NCBI RefSeq assembly: GCF_004353825.1
Contig: NZ_SMNA01000001.1
Location: forward strand, 124,001 to 188,000
Source: Occultella glacieicola
GTDB lineage: Bacteria; Actinomycetota; Actinomycetes; Actinomycetales; Beutenbergiaceae
Reading direction: 5' to 3'
Length of the DNA: 64,000 bases
Shown: positions 18,726 through 28,641 of the stretch, in pieces
Position numbering within the stretch: the stretch's first letter is position 1
Layout: every line of letters starts with the position of its first letter
Translations under genes and position numbers: made by a program
Notes under the pieces: model-generated
Databases searched by the model: none
Told to the model about the DNA's origin: nothing
The model's input: the letters and a program-made list of their open reading frames with translations, nothing else

Positions 18726-19721
18726 TCATTCGGCGACGGATGCGGCCAGGGCGCCCACGTGGTCCCCGGCGTTCGAGGCGTCCAGGGCGGCGAGGTAGCG
18801 CTCCGCGTCGAGGGCGGCGGCGCACCCGGTTCCGGCGGCCGTGATGGCCTGCCGGTAGTGGTGGTCGACGACGTCACCCGCGGCGAACACACCCGGGAGG
18901 TTGGTCCGGGTGCTGGGGTGCGCGACGTCCACGTAGCCCTCGCTGTTCAGGTCGATCTGGCCGGCCAGCAGTTCCGTGCGCGGCAGGTGCCCGATCGCCA
19001 CGAAGAGCCCGGTCGCGCCGACCTCCCGGGTCTGGCCGGTGACCGTGTCGCGCAGGGTGGCGCCGGTGACCTTGGCGTCCCCGTGGATCGCCGCGACCTC
19101 GCTGTTCCATGCGAACGTGATCTTCGGGTCGTTGAGGGCGCGCTCGGCCATGATCTTCGAGGCGCGGAGCTCGTCGCGCCGGTGCACCACAGTCACGGTG
19201 CGGCCGAACCGGGTCAGGAACAGGGCCTCCTCCATCGCGGAGTCGCCGCCGCCGATCACCAGGATGTCCTGGTCCTTGAAGAAGAACCCGTCGCAGGTGG
19301 CGCACCAGGAGACGCCGCGCCCGGAGAACTGCTTCTCCTCGGGCAGGCCGAGCTCCTTGTAGGCCGAACCCGTGGCCAGGATCACGGTGCGGGCCTGGAC
19401 CTCCTCGCCGTCCTCGGTCGTGATCGACTTCAGGTCACCGGCGAGCTGCACGGACGTCACGTCCTCGTAGCGGACGTCCGCGCCGAACCGCTCCGCCTGC
19501 TCCTGCATCTTCTCCATGAGCTCGGGGCCGAGGACACCGGTGGGAAAGCCGGGGAAGTTCTCGACGTCCGTGGTGTTCATGAGCGCGCCGCCCGCGGTCA
19601 CGGAGCCGGCGAACACGATCGGGGCCAGTCCCGCGCGGGCCGCGTAGACCGCCGCCGTGTAGCCGGCCGGCCCGGAGCCGATGATGACGACGTCGTGAAC
19701 GGTGGAAGTGCCTTCGGTCAT
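18726..19721 (-). CDS. trxB: thioredoxin reductase (NADPH)
   Basis: FAD-dependent reductase passing electrons from NADPH to thioredoxin. 331 residues from ATG 19721. The FAD motif [17 protein letters not shown], the redox-active CATC motif (SWCATCDG), the NADPH motif GGGDSAMEE and the C-terminal FAD contact [19 protein letters not shown] are all intact. It precedes trxA by 40 bases on the same strand. The C-terminus has about 15 extra non-conserved residues. Confidence 0.97.
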   Translation of the reverse strand: MTEGTSTVHDVVIIGSGPAGYTAAVYAARAGLAPIVFAGSVTAGGALMNTTDVENFPGFPTGVLGPELMEKMQEQAERFGADVRYEDVTSVQLAGDLKSITTEDGEEVQARTVILATGSAYKELGLPEEKQFSGRGVSWCATCDGFFFKDQDILVIGGGDSAMEEALFLTRFGRTVTVVHRRDELRASKIMAERALNDPKITFAWNSEVAAIHGDAKVTGATLRDTVTGQTREVGATGLFVAIGHLPRTELLAGQIDLNSEGYVDVAHPSTRTNLPGVFAAGDVVDHHYRQAITAAGTGCAAALDAERYLAALDASNAGDHVGALAASVAE

Positions 19722-19793
19722 GCTCGGTCCTTCGTGAGAGATGGGTGCTGCTGGGGTGAACCACGGCCGGCCCGGCATTGTTCCGGACGCTGC

Positions 19794-22700
19794 TCAGCCG
19801 ACCGTGATCTCGGCGAGTTCGATCCGGTTGCGGCCGTCGGAGTCGGCCACCGGCAGCTCCGGGAACCACAGGACGATCGAGCCGAGCTCGGTGGGCGTCG
19901 ACAGGGTGTACGTGGTGTTCGGACCCATCGGGCCCTCGGCCAGCACCTCGCCCCCGTTCGGTGCGGTCGGGTCGGTGTTGCGGATCTGCACGATGCCGCC
20001 GGAACCGTGCACGTCCAGGGTGACGGTCGTGATGAGGGCGGGCTCCTCCAGGGTGACGACGAAGCCGAGCCCGTCCTTGATGCCGTAGTTCGGATTGTTG
20101 TACCGCAGGGAGTTCCAGGTGGTCGCCGGGTCGCCGTCGATGGCCCGGCCCGCTGTGTCCTCGTTGTCCCCCACGCCGGACGCGGGGTCGAGCGACTGCG
20201 CCGAGACGAACGTGGCGACCGTCGGCGGTGGCTCGGTGGTGGGCTCCGGGGTCGGCTCAGGCGTCGCCGAGGGCGTCCCGTCCGTCGGCGCGACGGTCCC
20301 GGTCGGCTCCGTGGCGGGCTGGTAGGACGTCCGAGCATCGCTGAGGGAGTTGAACGCGAGCAGGGCGGCGACCACGACGAAGGCGATCATCAACAGGATC
20401 ACGAACGGCGTCGGGTTGAACCGGGGTCGCGGCTCGGCCGGCCCGGCGGCCGCGCCCTCCTCCTCGGTCTCGGGACGGCGGAACCGGTCGCCGACCGCGC
20501 GGGCGTTCTCCCGTAGGGCGCCGAGGGCGCGTTGGGAGCCGGCGACGGCGGCCCCCACCCCGGCGGTGACGGCGGACGGCTCCTGCTCGTCGACGAGGCC
20601 CTCGGTGGGCAGGTCCCAGCCGGCCTGGGCGGGCGGGGGTGTCGGGAGCGGACCCGCTCCGATCGCGGGGGCCGGGGGCGCGTCGTCCCTCGCCACGAGC
20701 TTGTCGTCCGGTCCGGCCGGCGCCTCGGGTGGCAGGTCCCAGCCGGCCTGCGCCGGCGGCGGGGCGGGCAGCGGACCGGCACCGATGGCGGGTGCCGTGG
20801 CGATGGCGGCCGGACCGTGGTCGGCGGACGCCGTGGCGCCCGCGATCCCGGCGGCCCCGGCCGCCTCGGCTCCGGTCTCGGCGGCACGGGCACCCGCACC
20901 CGCACCGGCTCCGGCGAGCGCGCCGGTGACCGCCGTGACGAGGGCACGGCCGCGGGCACCGAGACGTTGCCACAGCGACGCCTGCTCGGGCTCCTCCGGC
21001 GCGGTCGCGCCCGCGTGCTCGTGCCGGGCGTGGTAGCTGTCGATGATCTGGGTCCGGTCCCCTCCGGCGTCGGTGGCCCGGACGAGATCGTCGAAGTCAC
21101 GCTGCTCGGTCTGGTCGGGGGGCGGCTTGAGGCTCCAGGTGCTCGGGTCCGCGGGCGCTCGCACCGGTGACAGCCGGGTGGTGGCGTCGGGTCGGTCCGG
21201 GCCCGAGGTGGTGGGCTCCGGTGACCCGGCTCCAGCCGCGGCGACACCGGTGGGCTCGAGACCATGGGACCCGGTGGTGGCTCCGGCTCCGGCGGCACCT
21301 CGGCCGGCGGCATCCCCGAGACCGGCCGCTCCGGCGGCCGCTCCCAGACCGGCCGCACCCGCCGCACCAGCGATACCGGCGACTCCTGCGGCACCCGCCA
21401 TGCCGGCGCCCCGCAGTCCGCCCTGGTGGCCACCTGCCTGACCGACGCCGTCCGTCCCACCCGACGATCCGCCGTCGTCCCGCCTGCGGGCCGCCGCGGC
21501 CACGCCCGGGTCGATCTCGTCCCAGGGCGCGAGGTCACGGACCAGCTCGCCCGGGGTGTACGGGCCGTCCTCGTGCGGGCCGAAGGTGACCGAGCAGAGG
21601 GTGTCGAGGTCGTGCGGGATGCCCTCGACGACATCCCCGGGTGGTACCGGTGCGCCGCCGTGGCGTGCGGCCAGGGGCAGGCCACCGGCGCGCTTCGGAT
21701 CACCCGGCCAGGTCCCGGTCAGCGCCGTGTACATGAGGGCGACGAGGTCCACGCTGTCGGTCCGGGCCGCGGCGCGGGCATCGCCGCCGTCGACACCGAG
21801 CTCGGCCGCGTCGACGGCGAGGCCCTTGAGCACCACGCCGCGCTCGCCGACCAGCAGCGACGCCGGACGCAGCTGGAGGTGATGCACACCGCGCTTGCGG
21901 GCGGCCTCGATGGCGGCGGCCGCCTCCCCGACGAGGGAGCGGGCCACCGCGGCGGGCACCGGCCCGGACCGCACCAGATCGGCGAGGGACGGGGCGTCGG
22001 TGGCGTCGGTGACCAGGTAGCCCAGGCCGCCGGAGGTCCCGACCCGTAGGATCCGGGCCAGTCGGTCGTCGCCGACCAGGGCCGCCCGGCGAGCGGCGTC
22101 GAGGGCTTCCTCGCGGTGCGGGCCGTCCAGGGTGATGATCCGCACGTCGCGCTGCAGGATGTCGTCCCGTGCGCTCCAGAGGCTGCTCTGCGGAAGTGGT
22201 GCCTCGAGCCGTGCGAGGAGCACATACCGGTCCGCGATGGTTGAACCGACCACCAGGTCCATGGCGGTGCCTCGAGTCACGGGGGCGCCTCCGATACGCT
22301 GTGGAACTCCGCTGATCTTCCCCCACATGGTACGCAACGGTGCGGGCATCGGGATCCGAGCCACCAGGGCGGTGACCGGCCGGGCCACCGGGGCTGTCAT
22401 CGCGGACACCCGGTTCAGGAGCGCGTCGAGCTCCCCCACCCGCAGCTGGCGGAGCAGGATCAGGTAGATCACCAGCATCAGCGCACCGAGCACGAGCACC
22501 CGCGCCAGCGCCCCGGCGAACCCGGTCTGCACGCCCCAGAGGTGCAGCAGCCCCCACCCGACGAGAGCCGCGGGCACCGCGGCCATGAACACCCGCAGGT
22601 GGGTCAGGAAGACACGGCTGCCGTCGAGGCTGGGCAGTTTCCGGCGCAGGGCCAGGTAGGCGACCAGGGCGCCGAAGGTGTTCGCCACGGTGGTGGCCGC

Positions 22701-24020
22701 GCCCGCACCCGCGACCCACCACTGCAGGTCCAGGAGGAAGTAGCTGAGCAGGCTGCCGACGATGAGGATGGCCGCCATCGGAACCTGGATCCCGAACAGC
22801 GACTTGGTGTCCTCGAACGCGAAGTAGACCCGCTGGGCCATGGTCCAGATCGCGATCGCGGGCAGGCCGGCGAGCATCGCGACGAGCACCCCACCGACCG
22901 CCCGGTACGCGGGAAAGGAGGCGGTGTCGAACTGGATCACCTGGGTCACCGGGATCGCCAGGACCATGAGTGCGGCCGCGGCGAACACGGTGAACACCGC
23001 CAGGGTCCGCAGCCCGAAGGACAGGCTGTCCCGGACGGCGCGGGTGTCGGAGGAGGCGGCCTGCTCGGACAGCCGGGTGAACATCGCGGTCACCAGCGAC
23101 ACGGTGATCAGCGACTGCGGCAGCATGAAGATCAGGAACGCGTTGTCGTAGGCGGCGTTGCCGGCGACCCCGAGGTCGCCGGCGGCGGTCGAGCTCGCCG
23201 CGGCCGCGAGGTTCGAGACACCCAGGTAGCCGACCTGCCCCACGGCCAGGGCGGCGAACGCCCAGGTCGCCACGCGGCCGGCCGTGGCGAGGCCGGTGTT
23301 GCGCAGGCCCCACACGGGCCGGAACCGGAAGCCGCTACGCGCCAGCGGGATGATCAGGACCAGCGCCTGCACCGCCACCCCCAGGGTCGCGGAGCCGGCG
23401 AGGAGCGCGATCCGGCCCGCGTCCCAGGCCTCGACGGGCGGTGGATCGGTCCGGTCGAAGCCACCGAAGATGACCAGGTAGGCCACCAGCCCGGCGATGG
23501 CGATGATGTTGTTCGCGGCCGGTGCCCACATGTACGGGCCGAAGATCGAGCGGGCGTTGAGGACCTGGCCGAGCAGGGCGTACATCCCGTAGAAGAACAG
23601 TTGCGGAATGCACCAGAGCGCGAACGAGACGGCGAGCGCACCCCAGGGACCGTTGCGGAACTGGGCCGCATACAGCGTCACCAGCAGCCCGGACGCGAGG
23701 GTCAGGACCACCGTGACCAGGAACAGGAACGCCCCGGCCAGGGTGAGCAGCCGGTTCACGTACTCCTGACCGCCGTCCTTGCGGCGCATCGCGCGCACGA
23801 TCTGCGGCACCAGAACCGCGTTCAGGATCCCGCCGGCGAGCAGCATGAAGATGATGTTCGGCAGCTTGTTCGCCACCGAGAACGCATCCGCGGCGCCACC
23901 GGTCGAGAAGATGGCCGCCACCAGCAGGGCGTTGCGGACCAGGCCCAGCACCCGGGACACGAGCGTCCCGGAGAACATCAGTGCCGCGGAACCGGCCAGG
24001 CCCCCACGTGGTTGGGTCAT
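19794..24020 (-). CDS. murJ: MurJ/MviN lipid II flippase fused to pseudokinase and discoidin-like domain
   Basis: Actinobacterial MviN-type protein (as in M. tuberculosis). 1408 residues. Residues 1 to about 545 form the 14-helix MOP-family flippase that moves lipid II across the membrane. At about 585-860 lies a protein-kinase-like domain lacking clear catalytic Lys/HRD/DFG residues, hence a pseudokinase; in mycobacteria this domain binds FhaA when phosphorylated. A long Ala/Gly/Pro-rich linker contains an approximate duplication ending AQAGWDLP. A single membrane helix at about 1205-1225 precedes an extracellular discoidin (F5/8-type)-like sugar-binding fold. It starts by an ATGA overlap with the DUF6049 gene. 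Confidence 0.93.
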   Translation of the reverse strand: MTQPRGGLAGSAALMFSGTLVSRVLGLVRNALLVAAIFSTGGAADAFSVANKLPNIIFMLLAGGILNAVLVPQIVRAMRRKDGGQEYVNRLLTLAGAFLFLVTVVLTLASGLLVTLYAAQFRNGPWGALAVSFALWCIPQLFFYGMYALLGQVLNARSIFGPYMWAPAANNIIAIAGLVAYLVIFGGFDRTDPPPVEAWDAGRIALLAGSATLGVAVQALVLIIPLARSGFRFRPVWGLRNTGLATAGRVATWAFAALAVGQVGYLGVSNLAAAASSTAAGDLGVAGNAAYDNAFLIFMLPQSLITVSLVTAMFTRLSEQAASSDTRAVRDSLSFGLRTLAVFTVFAAAALMVLAIPVTQVIQFDTASFPAYRAVGGVLVAMLAGLPAIAIWTMAQRVYFAFEDTKSLFGIQVPMAAILIVGSLLSYFLLDLQWWVAGAGAATTVANTFGALVAYLALRRKLPSLDGSRVFLTHLRVFMAAVPAALVGWGLLHLWGVQTGFAGALARVLVLGALMLVIYLILLRQLRVGELDALLNRVSAMTAPVARPVTALVARIPMPAPLRTMWGKISGVPQRIGGAPVTRGTAMDLVVGSTIADRYVLLARLEAPLPQSSLWSARDDILQRDVRIITLDGPHREEALDAARRAALVGDDRLARILRVGTSGGLGYLVTDATDAPSLADLVRSGPVPAAVARSLVGEAAAAIEAARKRGVHHLQLRPASLLVGERGVVLKGLAVDAAELGVDGGDARAAARTDSVDLVALMYTALTGTWPGDPKRAGGLPLAARHGGAPVPPGDVVEGIPHDLDTLCSVTFGPHEDGPYTPGELVRDLAPWDEIDPGVAAAARRRDDGGSSGGTDGVGQAGGHQGGLRGAGMAGAAGVAGIAGAAGAAGLGAAAGAAGLGDAAGRGAAGAGATTGSHGLEPTGVAAAGAGSPEPTTSGPDRPDATTRLSPVRAPADPSTWSLKPPPDQTEQRDFDDLVRATDAGGDRTQIIDSYHARHEHAGATAPEEPEQASLWQRLGARGRALVTAVTGALAGAGAGAGARAAETGAEAAGAAGIAGATASADHGPAAIATAPAIGAGPLPAPPPAQAGWDLPPEAPAGPDDKLVARDDAPPAPAIGAGPLPTPPPAQAGWDLPTEGLVDEQEPSAVTAGVGAAVAGSQRALGALRENARAVGDRFRRPETEEEGAAAGPAEPRPRFNPTPFVILLMIAFVVVAALLAFNSLSDARTSYQPATEPTGTVAPTDGTPSATPEPTPEPTTEPPPTVATFVSAQSLDPASGVGDNEDTAGRAIDGDPATTWNSLRYNNPNYGIKDGLGFVVTLEEPALITTVTLDVHGSGGIVQIRNTDPTAPNGGEVLAEGPMGPNTTYTLSTPTELGSIVLWFPELPVADSDGRNRIELAEITVG

Positions 24021-26329
24021 CGGTCGTCCTCGGTGTCGGTGGCGGCTGGTCGCGGCTCGGCGGCCTCCGGCGGGTAACGGCGCCCACCCTTGCGGATGGT
24101 GCGGATCAGGCCGAACACGAACGCCACCCCGAGCACCACGACCGCCGCGGTCAACCCGGTGCTCTCCCAGTCCGGGCGGACCCGGACGTCGAACGAGGAC
24201 GGTTGCGCCACGGACGTGCCGTCCTCGGCGGCCAGGACCAGGACCTCTACCGTGACGTCGCCGCTCGCGACCGCGGTCACCGGGACCCGCACCGTCGTGG
24301 TGCCGTTCGCCGGGATCGTCGCCGCGACCCCATCGTCCGCGCGCAGCCGCGGGTCGCTCGGGTCCAGCTGGACCACGACGGAGGCGTCCGCGTCCATGGC
24401 GTTGTCGATCGTGACCGGGACCTCGCTCGCGTCCGAGATGAGCAGCACGCTGCTGCCGGCCTGGACGCTGATCTGAGTCAGCAGGTCCGCCACGGCCGCG
24501 GTGGCTCCGTCGACGAGCGTGGACCGGATCTGGGTCCGCTCGATCAGTGCGGTGGCGGGTGCGCTGAGCAGGCCGACGGCGGGCGCGTTCGTGAGGGCGC
24601 CGGGCTCGGCGAGCACGTCGTTGAACGCGTCGAGACTCGTCCAGGTCTCGCCGAGCCGGCGCAGCTCCGCGCCCGTGAGGCGGTCGCCCTCCGGGGCGCT
24701 CACCTGCACCGAACGCCCCTCGGTGCCTGCAGAGCGGCCGAGCAGGCTGCGCAGACTCGTCACCTCGAGCCAGGGTGCCTCGGCGAGCGAGCCGAGGATG
24801 GCCCGCAGCCGTTCGGCATCCCCGGGGTCGGCGCCCAGGTCGCGCGGGAGCGCGGCCAGCAGGCCGCGGGCGTCGTTGGGGCGTTCGCGGGTGACGACGG
24901 CGGTCTGGGCGAGGAAGGACTGGCGTGCCTCGACGGCGGTCAGGTCCGGGTCGGTGAGCGAACGCGACAGTGGACCGTCCCAGAGCGCCGCCTCGACCTC
25001 GCCACCGGACGTGCTGATCTCGGTCCGCCCGGACGGGGTGTACGTGAGGTCGCCGGTCGTGGGGACCTCGTCCGCGGGGAGCACGACCGTCTGCGCGCCC
25101 GAGCGGGCGATCGCCTCGAGCGTGGCCGCATCAGTGGCCGCCGGCCAGATGACGTCGTCCAGCACGACCACCTCCCGCTCCTCGAATAGCCTCGCGGCAC
25201 GGTCCGCAGCCGCGTCGGCGATCGTGGTGTCCTCGCTCTCGGCGAGGGTGACGGCGTCGGCGTCGGCGTAGGAGAGGGCGACGACGTCCCGCTGGGCGCT
25301 CGCGGCCGCGAGCGACTGCACGAACGCAGGCAGGTCCGTGGCGGTCAGGATGGCGTCCGGGTCCGCACCCGAGCCAGGGGCCGGGTCGGTCGGGGTGCCC
25401 GACGGCGTCGGCTCGGTGCCGGGGTCGGTCGCACCCGGGGTGGTGGTCGGGTCCGTCGGGTCGGTGGGGGTCGGGTCGGTCGGGTCGGTGCCGTCCGTGG
25501 CACCCGGGGGGTCGACCGTCGCCGGGTCGGTGGTCTCGCCGGCGCCGTCATCCGCCGGTCCCGTGGTCGGGTCCTGCTCGCCGGGCTCGGCGCCGGTCGG
25601 CTCGGAGCCGACCGGCAGCTCGAGCAGGACCGGGTCGAGCGCCCAGGCCACCGGCAGGTCCCGGGTGGCCTCCACCAGAGCCGTGATCCTCGGTGCGGCG
25701 ACCTGACCGACCAGGACGTCCTGCTGGGTCGCCGCGGCCCACTCCTGCGCCGTCGGGGTCAGCGGGAGCAGCACGGTCACCTCGGTCCGAGCGGTGGTCT
25801 CGAGCGTCTCGGGGTACCAGAGCAGTTCCGACCGGGTCCGCCAGGTCTCGCCGGCGTCACTCACGACGATCTCGATCCCGCGGGGTCCCCAGGCGGGGCT
25901 GCCCCCGAACGGCGACTGGTCGGACGGGATCGAGACGGTGAAGGCCGCCGACGCGCCCGGGGCCACGTCCTGGCCGAGGTTCGCCAGGGTCAGGGTGCTG
26001 ACCAGACCGGCGGTGGCCTCACCCTCGAGCCACCGGTCCAGGGAGTTGCGGGACTCCGGGACGCGGGACTGCATCCGCAGCCGCACGGTCGGGTCCGTGA
26101 GGACCTCGCCGGTCTCGTTGGTGATGGTGCCGGTCACGACGAGATCGAGCCCGGGACGCAGCACCGCCGGTGTCATTCCCGTGATCTCGACGGTGACGTC
26201 GCCCGGCGCGGCCGTGGCGGACGGCACGGTGGCCGCGGGCGCGAGTGGACCGAGCGCGGCGAGGATGCCGAGCAGGCACGCCGCGAGCACGGCCCGCACG
26301 CGGATCGCACGGGGTTCCCGGCGCGTCAT
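24017..26329 (-). CDS. DUF6049 exported membrane-anchored protein
   Basis: Conserved actinobacterial protein of unknown function that almost always precedes murJ; a cell-envelope role is inferred from that. 770 residues from ATG 26329: an Arg-rich N-terminus with a signal peptide (AVLAACLLGILAALGPLAP), an N-terminal Ig-like region, a low-complexity Asp/Pro/Thr stretch around 230-310, a large mixed domain, and one C-terminal transmembrane helix (about 725-742) with a short basic cytoplasmic tail. It overlaps murJ by four bases. A much longer in-frame reading frame upstream is an artefact overlapping the Nudix gene. Confidence 0.88.
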   Translation of the reverse strand: MTRREPRAIRVRAVLAACLLGILAALGPLAPAATVPSATAAPGDVTVEITGMTPAVLRPGLDLVVTGTITNETGEVLTDPTVRLRMQSRVPESRNSLDRWLEGEATAGLVSTLTLANLGQDVAPGASAAFTVSIPSDQSPFGGSPAWGPRGIEIVVSDAGETWRTRSELLWYPETLETTARTEVTVLLPLTPTAQEWAAATQQDVLVGQVAAPRITALVEATRDLPVAWALDPVLLELPVGSEPTGAEPGEQDPTTGPADDGAGETTDPATVDPPGATDGTDPTDPTPTDPTDPTTTPGATDPGTEPTPSGTPTDPAPGSGADPDAILTATDLPAFVQSLAAASAQRDVVALSYADADAVTLAESEDTTIADAAADRAARLFEEREVVVLDDVIWPAATDAATLEAIARSGAQTVVLPADEVPTTGDLTYTPSGRTEISTSGGEVEAALWDGPLSRSLTDPDLTAVEARQSFLAQTAVVTRERPNDARGLLAALPRDLGADPGDAERLRAILGSLAEAPWLEVTSLRSLLGRSAGTEGRSVQVSAPEGDRLTGAELRRLGETWTSLDAFNDVLAEPGALTNAPAVGLLSAPATALIERTQIRSTLVDGATAAVADLLTQISVQAGSSVLLISDASEVPVTIDNAMDADASVVVQLDPSDPRLRADDGVAATIPANGTTTVRVPVTAVASGDVTVEVLVLAAEDGTSVAQPSSFDVRVRPDWESTGLTAAVVVLGVAFVFGLIRTIRKGGRRYPPEAAEPRPAATDTEDDR

Positions 26330-26351
26330 CCCAGGCTCACGCGGGCGGTCG

Positions 26352-26876
26352 TCATGAGCGCCCGGTGAGCATGTCCCGGGCGGTCGCGACGACCCGGCGC
26401 TCGTTCGGGTAGGCCAGCCGGGCCGCGACGTCCGAGAGTGCGACCCAGGCCACCGCCTCGGCCTCGTGGTCCGGGTCGTTCTCCGTGGTGAGCTCACCAC
26501 CGAGCGCCTCGAGCAGATAGTGGTGGACCACCTTGTGCACCCGCCGGTCCGACCCAGCGAACCAGTAGTCGATGGTCGCGAGGTGACGGAGCACCTGGCC
26601 CTCGATCCCGGTCTCCTCGGCGATCTCCCGGACCGCGGCCTCCTCGGCGGTCTCGGCGCCCTCCAGGTGACCCTTGGGCAGGCACCATTCCAGGCGGCCG
26701 GCACGGTTCCGGCGGGCGATGACGGCGGTGAACGCCGCACCGCCGACGACCCGAACGACCAGACCACCCGCCGAGGTCTCGTCCACCACCGGAAGGGAAT
26801 GCGCGTGGGTGCGCCGCAGACGCGTGACCGGGGGCCGTGGCGCCCGCGGTCGGGGGGTCGGTGCGGCGGCGGACAT
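26352..26876 (-). CDS. Nudix (NUDIX) hydrolase
   Basis: Hydrolase of nucleoside diphosphates linked to another moiety. 174 residues from ATG 26876. The Nudix box is complete: GHLEGAETAEEAAVREIAEE followed by TGI, with the catalytic Glu residues in REIAEE. It lies 22 bases before the DUF6049 gene, and diverges from the CCA-adding enzyme gene, an arrangement common to actinobacteria. Substrate is not evident. Confidence 0.9.
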   Translation of the reverse strand: MSAAAPTPRPRAPRPPVTRLRRTHAHSLPVVDETSAGGLVVRVVGGAAFTAVIARRNRAGRLEWCLPKGHLEGAETAEEAAVREIAEETGIEGQVLRHLATIDYWFAGSDRRVHKVVHHYLLEALGGELTTENDPDHEAEAVAWVALSDVAARLAYPNERRVVATARDMLTGRS

Positions 26877-27011
26877 AACGACACTGTAATCAAGCGCGCG
26901 CCGGGGTGGTGTACCCGGCACGCCTGCGCGCGGGCCGGTACGGCCCGCTGCTACCGGTCGAACCCGGATCGGCTGGCAGCAGCAGGCCGACGCATGGCAC
27001 GCTAGACGGTT

Positions 27012-28481
27012 GTGCCCCCCACGACACCCACCCCGCCCCGCGAATCCCCCGCGGAACTGCTGCGCACCGCCCTTGGGGTGCTCGCGGAGTACGCCCCTGA
27101 CGCGATCGAGCTCGGGCAGCTGTTCTCCGACGCCGGGCACGAGCTCGCATTGGTCGGCGGGCCGGTGCGGGACGCCTTCCTCGGCCGCGCCGGCGTCGAT
27201 CTCGACTTCGCGACGTCGGCGCGGCCGGACGACACCGAGCGGATCCTGGCTGGCTGGGGCGACGCCCACTGGGACATGGGACGGGAGTTCGGCACCATCG
27301 GGGCTCGGCGTGGGGACGTGATCGTCGAGGTCACCACCTACCGCACCGAGGCGTACGACCCGACCTCGCGCAAGCCGCAGGTCGCTTACGGTGACACGCT
27401 CGACGGCGATCTCTCCCGCCGGGACTTCACGGTCAACTCGATGGCCGTGCGGCTACCCGACCTGACGTTCGTCGACCCGTTCGACGGGCTCACCGACCTC
27501 GCGAACGGTCTCCTGCGTACCCCGGTCACCGCGGAGCAGTCGTTCGACGACGACCCGTTGCGGATGATGCGGGCAGCCCGGTTCAGCGCTCAACTGGGGT
27601 TCGACGTCGACGAGTCCGCGATGACCGCGATGACGGCGATGGCCGAGCGGATCACGATCGTCTCCGCCGAGCGGGTGCAGGCCGAGTTGGTCCGGCTGCT
27701 GACGTCTCCGGCCCCCCGGCGCGGCCTCGAGCTGATGGTCTACACGGGCCTGGCCGAGTTCGTGCTGCCCGAGCTGCCGGGCATGCAGCTGACCATCGAC
27801 GAACATCACCGGCACAAGGACGTCTACGAGCACACCCTCACCGTGCTCGACCAGGCGATCGACCTGGAGACCGGAACGGATGGGCCGGTGCCCGGACCCG
27901 ACCTGATCCTGCGGCTCGCGGCACTCCTGCACGACGTCGGCAAGCCGGCGACGCGGCGGCTCGAACCGGGCGGCGGGGTGAGTTTCCACCACCACGAGAT
28001 CGTCGGGGCGAAGATGGCCACGAGGCGGCTGCGTGAACTGCGCTTCGACAAGGCCACGATCAAGGCGGTCTCCCACCTGGTGGCGTTGCACCTGCGCTTC
28101 CATGGGTATGGGGAGGCCGCCTGGACGGACTCCGCCGTGCGCCGCTACGTCACCGACGCCGGCGACCAGCTGGAGCGGCTGCACCGACTCACCCGAGCCG
28201 ACTGCACCACCCGGAACAAGCGCAAGGCCGCCCGCCTCTCACATGCCTACGACGATCTGGAACGGCGGATCACCGAGCTCGCCGCCGAGGAGGAGCTCAA
28301 GGCCATCCGCCCGGACCTGGACGGCACGCAGATCATGCGGATCCTGCAGATCGGCCCCGGTCGGGACGTCGGTGCCGCGTACCAGCATCTGCTTGCGCTC
28401 CGGATGGAGCACGGCCCGCTGGACCCCGACCGTGCCGAGGCGGAACTACGCTCCTGGTGGGCGGCCCGTCAGACCGACTGA
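27012..28481 (+). CDS. cca: CCA tRNA nucleotidyltransferase with HD domain
   Basis: Adds or repairs the 3' CCA of tRNA without a template. 489 residues from GTG 27012. The class II nucleotidyltransferase signature LVGGPVRDAFLGR with DLDFATSA (catalytic Asp pair) lies near residues 47-70; GDLSRRDFTVNSMA and the DDPLRMMRAARFSAQLGF motif follow. An HD phosphohydrolase-type domain (LLHDVGKPATR, HHHEIVG) is in the C-terminal half. The gene is monocistronic and convergent with the MFS gene. Confidence 0.95.
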   Translation: MPPTTPTPPRESPAELLRTALGVLAEYAPDAIELGQLFSDAGHELALVGGPVRDAFLGRAGVDLDFATSARPDDTERILAGWGDAHWDMGREFGTIGARRGDVIVEVTTYRTEAYDPTSRKPQVAYGDTLDGDLSRRDFTVNSMAVRLPDLTFVDPFDGLTDLANGLLRTPVTAEQSFDDDPLRMMRAARFSAQLGFDVDESAMTAMTAMAERITIVSAERVQAELVRLLTSPAPRRGLELMVYTGLAEFVLPELPGMQLTIDEHHRHKDVYEHTLTVLDQAIDLETGTDGPVPGPDLILRLAALLHDVGKPATRRLEPGGGVSFHHHEIVGAKMATRRLRELRFDKATIKAVSHLVALHLRFHGYGEAAWTDSAVRRYVTDAGDQLERLHRLTRADCTTRNKRKAARLSHAYDDLERRITELAAEEELKAIRPDLDGTQIMRILQIGPGRDVGAAYQHLLALRMEHGPLDPDRAEAELRSWWAARQTD

Positions 28482-28498
28482 GCGGGCGAGACCGCCGG

Positions 28499-28589
28499 CG
28501 AGAGTGCTGATCCGGCAACCACTTCAGCACCCTCGTGCACCCGGACCGCGCACGAGCGTGCAGGACCGGCTGCCACCACCGCACTCTCG
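28499..28589. terminator. nested inverted repeats between cca and MFS gene
   Basis: Outer arms CGAGAGTGC (28499-28507) and GCACTCTCG (28581-28589), with inner hairpins TGCTGA/TCAGCA (28505-28510, 28524-28529) and CTCGTGC/GCACGAG (28532-28538, 28550-28556). It lies between convergent genes, so a bidirectional terminator is the simple reading. Confidence 0.4.
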
Positions 28590-28641
28590 ACGCGACCCAC
28601 GGCGGGTGGGTGACGCAGTGCCCACGACGCGAGATGCGGCG

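Noticed and set aside
26330-26893. N-terminal extension of the DUF6049 frame across the Nudix gene
   Set aside because: The extension is Arg/Ser/Pro-rich out-of-frame translation of the Nudix gene; the signal peptide begins at 26329.
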